Below, piece by piece: positions 24,687 through 35,718 of a DNA stretch of 64,000 nt (its first letter is position 1; each line of letters opens with the position of its first letter). The notes under the pieces are model-generated. The model was not told the origin of the DNA and ran no database searches. It saw only the letters and a program-made list of their open reading frames with translations. The position numbers were made by a program, and so were the translations under genes. This stretch comes from Onchocerca volvulus (lineage: Eukaryota > Nematoda > Chromadorea > Rhabditida > Onchocercidae): positions 5,790,616 to 5,854,615 of the forward strand of contig HG738139.1 of NCBI GenBank assembly GCA_000499405.2, written 5' to 3'.

Positions 24687-27290
24687 TGGATAACGATTTA
24701 AATAGAACAATTTTTTGTAGTGTAAATATTTTGAGATAGGAAAGTTATTTTAGAAAAGTTTTTTCGGGTTTTCCGACAGTGATGCAACCTACTTAATTTC
24801 AAAAATCCCACTAGTCATCTACTTGACTTAAGCTACTTTTTTCTACGTCTATTTTTTGCTTATTTTAATTTGTTTCGCCTATTTTTGTTTAACAAATAAG
24901 GAATTCATCATTTTACAATCCATGCTCGATATTTTATACATTATAAAACAGGCTTTTTCCCTGCTCCTCTGACTTTCCTGGACCCTCTCAATGTCACTCT
25001 CACGAGATCAAACTTCTGAAAATTAGAGTATGGAGAAAACAATCGAAAAGTTTGCTGCGCATTCCAGTGATAGCTTGGAAATTTGTTTTTCTTGAAAATC
25101 AATAAAACAATGAACCTTTTTCTTTTACAGTCTTGAAAAATGGTATAAAGAAGATTAAGAAGTTTGAAATTAGAAGACTAAACAAGATTTGAATTTTTTT
25201 TGCTCAACTATGCATTCGTTGTGATAATTTTGATATGTCAACTTGGGTAAATTGGTAACAATTATCAATTTTTTCCGATTTTCTTCTAATATTTAGATGA
25301 GTGGAAATAATCAACGAGGTCTTTTAGACCCCAATTTGATTAACAGTTTTTTTTCTCCAATGAGATCAGAGAAAGCATGAATACGACGGGATGAAAGTAA
25401 TCCACAATTGAATATTTTACATTACAGTATTGTCATCATTATTTTCGTTGCAGATCGAAATTTCGCGCTTAATGATAAAATTGTATATTGATAATCATTA
25501 CTTCAAAAATTCAAAAATCCTTTATTTCTTTAATATTTTTCAATTTCATGACTTTTTTAGAGAATGTAAAATCACAATTCACTATAATTAATAAATTGCA
25601 GGGAAAAGATTACTGCATTATGGAAGCGCTCATTTAAGATTACTTCATAAGATTATTTCGTTATCGATTTTTGCCTAATTTCCACTGATCAGATGAATCC
25701 AATGATTTGGCATAATATAACTATGTTTTCTCATTGATATCTTAGCGTATATTCAATCAATATTCTTTAACAGTTTATCTCTCTGAAATCGCGCGAATTT
25801 ATTTTTTTTTTTTTTTTTGATTTTATTCTTTCATAGCGATTTTCTTTTAATTTTTAAAGTTAGCCTTTTGTTTAGCTTTTCCACATTACATAATTTTTCG
25901 TAGTCTTCTAAGAAGATTAATTGTAACCACCGATGAATTGTACAGAAGAGCACAATAATGAAACAATTTTATTCTGAAGTTGATGGATGCGATAGAAATT
26001 ATACATATTCATACAATTATGAAAGCAAAGAAGTCAATTCAAATCATTTAAACTATTTTCAGTCTTGAAAATAAAATTTCACATCTCAACTTGTGATTGA
26101 ATCATCTACTTTTGAAGACTGATATCGACACTTCGAGAATTCAGCCTTCAAATTTCAAAACCACTTTAAGATATGTGGGATGTCACCAATGTCCAATGGA
26201 AAATATCGAATTGCTATGTGAATCACCGAAAGATTTCCTGATTATTATAAAATGGAATTGATAATAATCGGTATATAATCAAAATATCCTCAAAAAACTC
26301 CGAATGCACTTAATAGGATGAAAGAATCTGAAGCAAGTAATATTTTGATTCTGTTCGTATCAACAGGTCACGCGATTTCCTTCGACCTAAAAGATTGCAT
26401 AATTTCAGTGATGTCTGAAACCTATGGACAAGTATTATTATAGTAATTATGCACTAAAAATTTTTATGATGCAGATTTATTCTGACGACTTCAAATATCA
26501 TTAAAAATATTACAAATAGCGATAACATCGATTTTACCGTTTGCACGCCATAATTCGAAACAGTTCCACTTGGAACAGGCCTTTCAAGGAGTGCTTTAAA
26601 TTGAAAGAGATGGCAAAATTAATTTCAGATTGATCAGAATGAAATTTACTTTGTAAAGAAATTAACGATTCATTTCTGGCAATCTAATGAAGGATAAGAG
26701 AGAAAATAAGCTCCACGTTCTTCAAACTAGATGAAGTGATAATGAGTTTACATTCTTCGATTCCATATCTTTAATTTTATTGTAGGCTTTAACAACATTT
26801 TCTTAAACATATCGCAAAAGCCATTATTACTGCTTTTTTGTTCTTCTATCTAATCTATAATGTGCCACTCTTGCTATACTTTGTATGTGCTTAAAATTTA
26901 AATCCGTGTTTTTGTATTTCTGCACTCAATGATTTAAGTTTTCGAGTAGATGATCTAAATGAGTCTAAGAATCAAGTTTCACTCAAATTATTCATAGTCG
27001 ACTACATTAAATTGCAAGTTGGACGAACTGCTGTTTCAATTCCATCTCTGCAGTCCAACTTTTTCCACATCATTTCATCCAATCAACTTTAAAGTGCGTA
27101 TAATTCGTCGTAAAGTTCTTTGTTCTAACACTTAACTAATATACTTCTAAAAACTAATTTTTATGCAAATATTAAAGATACATTTCCACATTTAATGGTA
27201 ACAAATAAACTTTAAAAGACAATATTTACACTCATGACATTATTTTCTACGAATCCGTGCTAACGAACGGCAGCGTACTGCTTCGAAGAA

Positions 27291-28121
27291 ATGCTAAAAA
27301 AAGTCCCGTCGGAATCAGAATCCAATGCAACAGATGCTGGTGATAATGGTGAAGATTTGATTACGGGAATTTCTATTTCGGAGAAGAAGTCGATTGATTC
27401 TTCCTCGAAGAGCAACATGGAGAATACAGCCGAGGGCAAATTATTGAAAAAAAATTATCTCTCACAGCCGTTCTTTTTCAATGACGACATCATTGGCCAG
27501 AAATATGTGGAATCAGCAAGACTTCCACGGGTAAAGTATGTCCAAGATACAAAAATCATATGGGAAAGAACACAAAACGTACTCGAATTACCAATTCTCG
27601 GACATTTCCGGACCTATGAGAAACGCGTGGAACGATCATGTCCAAATCCATGGCGTCGACACGGAGCATTACTAAAAATTTATGAAATTGGTGGTTGGAT
27701 CTCAAAGATGGAAAAACAACAGATAAGTCGTCGAAATCGAAAATACTTTTATGTAAAAGCAGGAAGTAAACCATGTAATCAACCATTACGACCGCCGATC
27801 AGTATTCGGGAGAGTAAATTCCTACCACCATCTTCAGTTAGTATTCCATCAGCAACGAATCGAAGCGTGGAAGAATTGGCATATGTGGCAGCTATACATA
27901 TTCAAAAAGCAATTCAAAATTCCGCGTCGGTTTTTCTAGAGTCGCGGAAGATTGAAAGAGCAGAACAAGATAAAGTTGACATAAGGGATGGCTATTCAAC
28001 TGGAAAAATGAGTTCAGCAGAAAGAAGTTCCTCTGCACAACGACCTACTCGATCTACACTTCCACTGGGAACAGGTTCTCGATCCAGATCATTGAGTTTT
28101 TTAGATCGGAAACGACGATGA
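27291..28121 (+). CDS. Intronless gene, 276 residues, function unknown
   Basis: I do not recognise this protein. One uninterrupted frame runs from ATG 27291 to the TGA at 28119-28121, unusually long for this A+T-rich sequence and with clearly coding composition. The first 55 residues are acidic and Ser-rich. A central block, about residues 65-165, looks folded or conserved (QKYVESARLPRVKYV, LGHFRTYEKRVERSCPNPWR, KIYEIGGWISKMEK). The last 45 residues are Ser/Arg-rich and probably disordered (GTGSRSRSLSF), ending in basic DRKRR. No signal peptide or membrane segment is seen. Almost every multi-domain gene here has many introns, so the lack of introns in 831 nt is unusual and could reflect a retrogene or a nematode-specific gene. 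Confidence 0.75.
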   Translation: MLKKVPSESESNATDAGDNGEDLITGISISEKKSIDSSSKSNMENTAEGKLLKKNYLSQPFFFNDDIIGQKYVESARLPRVKYVQDTKIIWERTQNVLELPILGHFRTYEKRVERSCPNPWRRHGALLKIYEIGGWISKMEKQQISRRNRKYFYVKAGSKPCNQPLRPPISIRESKFLPPSSVSIPSATNRSVEELAYVAAIHIQKAIQNSASVFLESRKIERAEQDKVDIRDGYSTGKMSSAERSSSAQRPTRSTLPLGTGSRSRSLSFLDRKRR

Positions 28122-30017
28122 TCTTGTGATAAATATATTCTTTTTTCTGTCCGATATTACAAGGCTTTCATAGTGTCATTGAATGCTAATACACAAACCT
28201 TTCATTTTAACTATTTAATTCAAAGTCAATACATCTGTGTGGTCGTCCTTTCTTTAGCACATTTGCATGGATACAAAAAGTTTATTAAAAATTCATCAAA
28301 ACAACATATTTCAAATCTGCCAATAAAGCTTTGTTTGAAATCAATAATATTCATTTAAAAGACTGTTGCTGTTTTTTTCTGATCGTGACAAAATTGTAGG
28401 GGTGTATTCTGCTTTTCAGTTCTCACTGGTTTTTTCAATTTTCTTGTTTCACTCGTAAAACGAACCTCAAACTTGGATAATTAAACCTTATTATAATAAA
28501 TTTGTTAATCAACGAACGCAGCAATTACATCAACAATTCAATTTCGATAATATTAAAAGGACAATTTTTATGAGGAGAAATAATACGGAGATATGATTAC
28601 GCAATAAAAGGAAGGCCCAATATGATGATTTTATGATATTAATTATATAATTCAATCAGTTTTGTAAATCTGAACGTTATTTTTGATGTTTAATCAATAA
28701 TTCACTCGATGTTGTGCTTCAATGTAATTCTATAAGACCCGTTTATTCCAGAAGGGATGAGACGGTTGTGTTTCATTGTGTTTGATACTGCTTTTTTGCA
28801 GTGTTTAGATTGTTCTTTTTGCTCATTCTAAAAAAAGGGAGATTTTAAGAAGAAATAACTTTAAGAAGGAGCGTTTTCATTGGGTAGGAAGGACCTTGTC
28901 CAAAGTTTCAACTCTTTTTTTCGATACCTGAGGAAGCTGTGTAACTATCTTAATCCGCAAGAGGATTCAACCGCAGTTTAATTCGGTTTTTGCTTCTATT
29001 TGTTATTTATTGAGCAAGAACAAACGTTCGAGAAAAAATGACTCATCACGCAGCACATTTACTCACGACTGCAAACGTATCTAATTAATTGTCATTCCAA
29101 GTAAAAGTTTCCTTTTTTTTTAAAATTCGACTTAAATTAGTTCGTTATGAAATAAATATGATTATGTTGCTCTTCGGTTTATTCCGGGTTGCATTTCAGA
29201 TTTAAGTAAATATTACTTTCGAATCAAATGTGATTCTTCTTTTGTAATTCAGGATAAAGAATTTCATAAAATCAACATTGAAAGCCTATTCGTTACAAAT
29301 CATATTTCAAAATCCAATTTGAAGTTATTAACTAGACGTTTCACGTTAACTAAACTTATATTAAGGAAATGAACAAATAATTACAGATTTCAAATATGGA
29401 ATCTTGAAATTTTGTGAAAATATTGCATGTTATTATCGTTAGTAACAAACTCTAATTTGCTACATCATTCATCAGTGAAAGCCAAGGAAAGATTACGTGA
29501 CTTATGATATTAAAATGATAAAGTTCATCTCTAATGAAATTTGAAGCTATTCACTATAAATTGTAATGATACTCCGCACCTTCGCAACTATTAAAATTTG
29601 TTTACAGTTTCTCAGAATTTTCAAATCATACCAATTCGTTCATTAAAATAAAATCTAAAATTAATGAAGTAAATTATAAATATATAGAGAATATCAGATT
29701 TGTATCATTGTCCAACGTCGAAAGAATTATATTTGGTATAACATATTACAAATGAAACCATTGCAGTACAGGATTTATTAAAAACCCAACAAAAGTAAAA
29801 ATTTTGTCCAAAAATATATGACAGCATGAATATATTTGACAGCAGCAGGAATTTTTTAATTTTAGGATCATTGGAATGAGTTATTACGAGTGGAACCAGT
29901 GAATTTTTCTGAAATGCTTAAAGGAGTTTTAGGAAGGCATTAGAAGAATTGTTTATTAAAGAATTTGCTAAACGTATGCAACAAAGTCGTTCAAATCAAT
30001 TCCTCATCAGCATCCAT
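28122..30017. other. Intergenic with SL1-like sequence
   Basis: Convergent interval between the intronless gene and the tyrosine kinase. Apart from the SL1-like sequence at 28466-28487, I see no exon or RNA gene. The open frame at 28173-28358 is not supported. Confidence 0.5.
28396..28487 (-). ncRNA. Candidate SL1-type spliced-leader RNA gene or remnant
   Basis: On the minus strand, 28487 down to 28466 matches the 22-nt nematode SL1 leader at 21 of 22 positions. The only difference is C to T at leader position 11. The leader is followed directly by GTTCGT, so a GAG-GT donor is present, as in SL RNA. Downstream come two possible stem-loops (TCGT/ACGA arms, and CAGT-GAGA-ACTG with a GNRA-type loop) and an Sm-like AATTTTG about 71 nt after the leader. 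That is farther than the roughly 45 nt I expect from C. elegans SL1 RNA, and the intron half does not resemble that gene. It could be a divergent SL RNA gene, a pseudogene, or a captured leader. The 3' end is not determined. Confidence 0.45.
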
Positions 30018-32707
30018 TTAAAATCCAAATAGTCCTTTAATTTTAGTCGATAGTTTGATTTGGCTGACATTATTGGATCGGATGGCAGAGAACTTCGCGT
30101 TTAGTTCCCGGAATGTCGGACGATTTTCCGGATCATATGCCAAACAGCTAAACATTATTTGTTGCATCATCGGCGGCATACCAAATGGACTGCATATTTT
30201 TAGCTGAAATTTATGGAAATTAAGCGACAAAAATCAAATTAGTCCTTGATTTTCAACTTTCTGTCAGTCTAAATTCGATTTCAAAAAAATTAAATTTTAA
30301 GCTTATTTATGTCATTAGATTAATCCAATTTCTAATTTCACTTTCTTAAAAGACTTCAATGAATATTTGTCTGTTTCATTTCCAATATAGTGAATTTACT
30401 CGTTGATCAATAACACCTCGTCGCAATTCCTTGTTATCCTGAATTTCTGCGTACGGTTCCTGACCGCCCGAATATATTTCCCAAATGGTTATACCGAAAC
30501 TCCAAACATCAGTTTTTGACGAAAAATATCCATGTTTCAATGTTTCCGGAGACAACCACCTCAAATAAATGAATAAGTTTGTGCTAATTCTATTTCAATT
30601 TAGAATATAGGAAATTATACTGATCAATCTTTAAGCAAAAATTCAATTTCCTTCTCGGTTTCAGCATAGGAAAGCATTAAGATGAAATAGAAAAAAATTC
30701 TTAAAGGTCCTCACCGAACAGGTACATTTTTCATGCTTCTTTCGCGATAATTGATTCCAAGCAATGACAATCCAAAATCGCTCAATTTAAGTTCGTCATC
30801 TGCATTCAGTAAGCAATTTCGTGCAGCAATGTCGCGATGGATTATCTGTACTGTTTCGAGATATGCAAGTCCAGAGCTCGCTTCAGCACAATATCGTATC
30901 TTGTCCAAATCGGTAGGCTATAAGAATTGAATTGTAAAGAAACTTCATATGATATTAATCAATGATTCTTTGTTGCGAAAAATTTTATTTCTTGAATTTA
31001 AGAAATAAATTTCGAAAAAATTTCACCGGCCGTTTAGTATTCTGTACTCGAGCAAGGAGTGATCCACCATTAGCAAGCTCCATAACAATCATGATTGGAT
31101 CCTTCAAGGTTGCAACGCCATAAAACTTGATGATATTGGGATGATTTAATTTAAGCATTACATTTGCTTCTCGGAGAAACTTAATTCTCTCATCTTTACT
31201 AATGTTTGCTGAATGAAGTATTTTGACTGCTACAGGTATGGAGCCGCGAAACACTCCGAGATTAAGGGTCCCTTCCCAAACTTCGCCGAATGCTCCTTCG
31301 CCCAATTTTTTGTTTCGTTCAATCTGCATATTTAAAAGTACATTGCAAAAAATGCAAATTTAAAAAAAAAAAAATAAGAAAAAAAAAGAAATGAATGCAC
31401 TAAATTGGATATAAATAAATCCTGCGAAATAAGGAGTAAACATATCTTCAGGATGTGTTCAGAGATTATCCTTATTAAAAACTACTGAGAAATGGGAAGG
31501 AAATGCATCCAGAAAATTTCGCTTTCAAAAGAACGGAAATGTTGATCAAGTACCTGTTCATGAGCAAGCTGCCAATCACTTCTTCCAATCCCTTTCACAA
31601 TGCACACATTCTCCTCATTCAGCGGCTTCTTCAAACGTTTGTGATATGCAATCAGATCGGAGATTGTCTTGAATGCGTATAAGTACACATAATACAAGTG
31701 CTTCTGCAATCTATTGATGTTCAAACGTGAAGATGCATCACTTTGAGAAATGCAATGTAACAGAATGCACAGCGAATCTCATTGAATTACTTACAGAACG
31801 AGTCTTTTTGATGACAAAGTTTGTAATTTCTTTCGAATTTTCCGGAAGAACAGTGATAAGATATTGCATCTCGCCTTCGATTTCTGTTCGTCGTATCAGG
31901 AAATCACCTGCATTTGTAAGCAATGATTTACACTCGTCGTGTGACATGAAGCCATGATAAAATGATTCATCTTCTATTTGCCGAGCTGTTCCACCAGCTT
32001 CCTCAGATGATATCTGTAAAAATTTTAGTTTAAAAAGCTCGAAACTTTTGCCGTTTTGTTTTATGAAAAATTTTCATTTTGAAGAATATTACTGACCAGA
32101 ATGAGTTTTTTGCCACGTAATGATTGCGATGGCCCGGTCTCATGTATCGATTCCATATGATGCTTAAAATTCTTCCAATTTGTAAATTCAACAAAATGTA
32201 AAATAAATGAAAATTTTTGGATATGCGCTTAGAATTGAATATGCTTTAAAAAAATTATTACCCAAATTTCTAATTTTCATAATCATTCTAATTTCAATAT
32301 CTCGATAGAGCATTCTTAAGTAGAGTAGGATTTCTTTTCACTCTTAATAGTTCCTTTTTGTTTGGACGATTATTGTTTGCTTAGTATGGAAAATACCTCA
32401 GAAGAAGATGATGACAACGTAGGCTGAGAGGTCGTTGGTTTTGATGCCATCATCGATCCTATTCCTGAAAAGTTACTCCTGAAAAGTCACTGAAACAATC
32501 AACTATACTGTACTAAATCTCTAAGATTTGATTATCACAACAAACAATTTTCAATTTAATATTAAGTTTTCTGAAAAATTTCTGAAAGAGAACAAATCAA
32601 TTACTGATTTGAAATTTACCGATGCTTCGAGATGACCTTCTACGAATAATCACCTTCTTTGCTGAAAAAAGTTCCTGATGAAATAATTTCGCATCTTTGA
32701 GCATGCA

Positions 32708-32742
<35 letters not shown>

Positions 32743-32941
32743 CAAGTTCTTTTTCATACTTTTTTAGGTAACTTATTTCTATCATTTTTTTATCAACCGA
32801 AATATTATTATGAAAGTGCCAAAAGACTTTACAACGGGTATGTCGAGACCCTGATGATGATCTTTGAGTTTCAGGCGGTACTGAAGATCCATTGTCAGGT
32901 GTTGAAGCTTTTGGACTGGTAGCCGATTCAAAGACCATCAT
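30018..32941 (-). CDS. Non-receptor tyrosine kinase, SH2 + kinase (Fer/Fps-like, nematode type)
   Basis: Cytoplasmic signalling kinase. Ten exons: 32833-32941, 32620-32661, 32397-32464, 32097-32162, 31795-32013, 31554-31703, 31027-31323, 30715-30917, 30400-30559, 30018-30203. They give 1500 nt in phase, 499 residues. The first 95 residues are Ser/Thr-rich and probably disordered, with a basic RRRSSRS patch. The SH2 domain spans about 113-205 (FYHGFMS start, GDFLIRR phosphotyrosine-binding arginine). The kinase domain spans about 219-485: glycine loop GEGAFGEV (226-233), VAVK lysine K252, helix C E270, HRDIAARN (catalytic D346), DFG at 364-366, and RWLSPETL. All catalytic residues are present. 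There is no F-BAR domain, as in the large nematode family of short Fer-like kinases (the SPE-8 group). An alternative start at 32453 (MMASKP) would shorten the N-terminus. The specific orthologue is not assigned. Confidence 0.93.
32710..32741. repeat. (TA)n microsatellite in the first intron of the tyrosine kinase
   Basis: About 15-16 uninterrupted TA dinucleotides between exons 1 and 2 of the kinase gene. Confidence 0.95.
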
Positions 32942-35718
32942 GAACTGCCACTCGTTAAACTGCTATTGCGATTTATTGAATTGCTTAATAATCAATGTAA
33001 AAATGATAAAAATGACAGTAACACATGGTTTTCCGTCATTTTATTCATAAAATTGGAATAGATTTGCATTTTATGCAAATTTTCTATGCAAATTTAATTG
33101 GTTAGGGCTTTGAGAACAAGAATTTAAGAATGGAAAAGAGATAAGTGATTGTCGTCTTCGAAATAACGATCGAATTATTGCATTATATATTATTCATTAT
33201 AATTTGATATCTCATAGGAATGACTCACATCATCACTATTCGATGATAATTAAAGTTAGTAGTATCCGTATGGAAAGCAATATGCAATATCTTAGGCATA
33301 TTGTCAGCTTTTGTCATCATCGAACTATGATCATATGAATCGTTCCTATGAAATATTAGCTGTCTTTTTCACTCGTCGTTTTCCTTTATATTTGCAATAT
33401 TGAATTGTAAGTGAGCTAAATGCAATACTATTATCAGAAAAATTTTGGAAATAATTCCGGAAACTTTGAAAGGATGAACAGAAAGACTACATTATTAGAG
33501 TCTTTCCGCAGAACTTAGCGTATTTTTTAATCTGATTCTATAATGAAAAAATATCGAATATTCAAGCGTTTCGATAATCGATCTGTATGCAAATCGCTTA
33601 TATATGTATCTTAATCAGTACTTTCGATAAGTTGAAATCCTGTTTATTGTCTAATTCCACTCTCTTTAAGTTTCCTCATATCTGAATGTTTCAGTTAAAA
33701 TTTTGACATTTTTTGCTCAACATATTGATAAATAAGCTGCCTAGCTGTTTAAGGTATTGGAAAAATCGGAAAGATGAAATTATTGTAGAAAAAAATGTTA
33801 AAGGAACCAATAAGTGGGCAAACATGCTTGCCGTCAAAACGATGAACATGCTTGCCACCAAGAGGATAAACATGTTTGTCGCTAAATAATATTTTTATCG
33901 CCAAAATGCTTTGATTAACAGATAAACAAAGTGAGGTCGACCAATCATAAGGCGATACGTTGGAGATCGGAAAGAAGGAAGATCCCCGAAAGGATTTAAA
34001 AGATTCAAATTTTGGAGCAGAATCAGTTGAGATACAGTTCAAGTTCGACACAGATCGACGCAGCAATGCGCTTTTCGAAGTCCAAAGCGACACAACAGTT
34101 CGACAATTCAGTTGAGCAGTATTCTTCTCTACAAGAGACAAAAGAAAGAATAACCCAGTGATCAATTTGCTTGATATCTTTTACTAATTGTTTCTAACGA
34201 AGAATCATTATTCTGTTATCCAATAAAATTCTTTTCAAACAGGATTCGTCTCTTTCACAACAATATAAATGAAAAAAAATTTTTCGATTATAAGGTAAGA
34301 AGGGAAGAAACTCGCTCCTTGATTGGTTGCTCCTTGATTTTGATTCAAAACTATTAGTTCGATGTATTTCTTCTATTAAGTCGATCAATAATCCAGAATT
34401 TTTATTTCATTCATAATTTTATTTCAAAAAATTTTGATAAATTTTTGTATTTAACAGGAACATTCTGATTTGAAAGATTTTTTGTATTGATTGTTTTATT
34501 TCGTCGAGAAACATGCGATTCTATGTAAATATAAAAAGCTCTCTTATTACTCTTATCATGTGTACAGATTGTCTGCAATTATTACCACTAAATTTAGGTT
34601 ATCTGTTATTTTTGTTGTCATTTAGCAGAAGGTAGTAGGAAAAGGAGATGGCGAGAAATATGATTGCCCTGATTTTTTTAAATTTCTTTTTTTGTCTAAA
34701 TTAGTTCTGTCATTTGGATGAATAAAGTGCTTATTCAATGTCGCAGCACTGCATGTGGAAGGAAAGCAGCTGAAGGCTTTATCAAAAGTTCGAATAAACT
34801 GATAGTGTGATAGCTTAAGCACAGGTGAACTTATAATTTAGAATGCTTAGTTCAACATGGTTCAGTAACTCCCTTTTTCCATCAATTCCCTTCTTCCATC
34901 ATAGTATAGTGGATGATAGCACTATCGATTAATTTGCAATCACCTTCCTAAGCCAGAGAAAATTGATTTTTAATTTATACAGATGATTTAAATAAAAATG
35001 GTTGCAATTGAAAATAAATCCTTCACATCTTTCTCTCATTCTCTCTCCTTCTCCATTCTACTCTCTTTTTCTTTTTCATCTCGATCTCATCACTTCCAAC
35101 CAAGTGATTGTTATTTAGAAGGTCGTTAGACGGGAAAACAGTATTGTCTGTCGAGATGAAGCAGAGAAGAATAGGACTTTTAAAGGAGTATGCTATAAAG
35201 GTAGAGGAATAATACATGGTAATGCTTTAAAATGATTATGAATGTATGATTGTATTATAGCAATTGAGAGTGTTACGTGCTCTAATTGGTTTCCCAGTAT
35301 CGTAGGATATGAGAGAGGTGAGTGGTGACAGTCAAGTCTTTGAATGACCAGGTCGAAGGTCAAGTCGTCTATCGATTTGGCCTGGAATAGGAAATGTTTT
35401 GAGCGAATTTCGATGAATTAAAGCCGTGAGAAGGAATTAGGATAATTACGATGATGATTGCTATTGCTTAGCCATCCTGTTTTTACAAGTATCTGTCATT
35501 AACATACATATGTTGACTTGTTGTACGAATGAGTAATTTGAATCAGTTAATCATATTCCAGCAAAAAACAATTCGTGGTGAAGAAGTAGAAGTATCGGAA
35601 CTTTTACTTCCTTCCGTGTTACTCACATTTTGTTGTTACCAAATGAATTAAGTATTCAAGAAATAAAAATAAGCAAAGAGACCATCCAGGGACGGCGGGC
35701 TATGTTCTGCCCGCCGAA
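32942..35718. other. Intergenic between divergent kinase and nucleotide-transporter genes
   Basis: About 2.8 kb that should contain both promoters. The open frames (for example 33749-34165 minus) are not supported. A short 24-bp tandem repeat at 33821-33892 is the only structure I can define. Confidence 0.5.
33821..33892 (-). repeat. Three tandem copies of a 24-bp unit
   Basis: Units at 33821-33844, 33845-33868 and 33869-33892 each start AACATGnTTGnC. Because 24 is a multiple of 3, the minus strand reads an 8-residue repeat of the form GKHVxPLx. Copy 3 has diverged more than the other two. Confidence 0.7.

Larger units (their letters stand above)
22583..27290. other. Gene-poor A+T-rich stretch with degenerate repeats
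   Basis: About 4.7 kb without a convincing gene on either strand. I see a diverged tandem duplication (about 23455-23990), a short tandem repeat near 24588-24686, and homopolymer T runs near 24000-24050 and 25800. Open frames here are short and compositionally noncoding. The right end should contain the promoter of the intronless gene at 27291. Confidence 0.5.

Noticed and set aside
33749..34165. 138-codon minus-strand open frame with the 8-residue repeat
   Set aside because: Apart from the short repeat, the translation has no recognisable domain and no supporting splice or start context.
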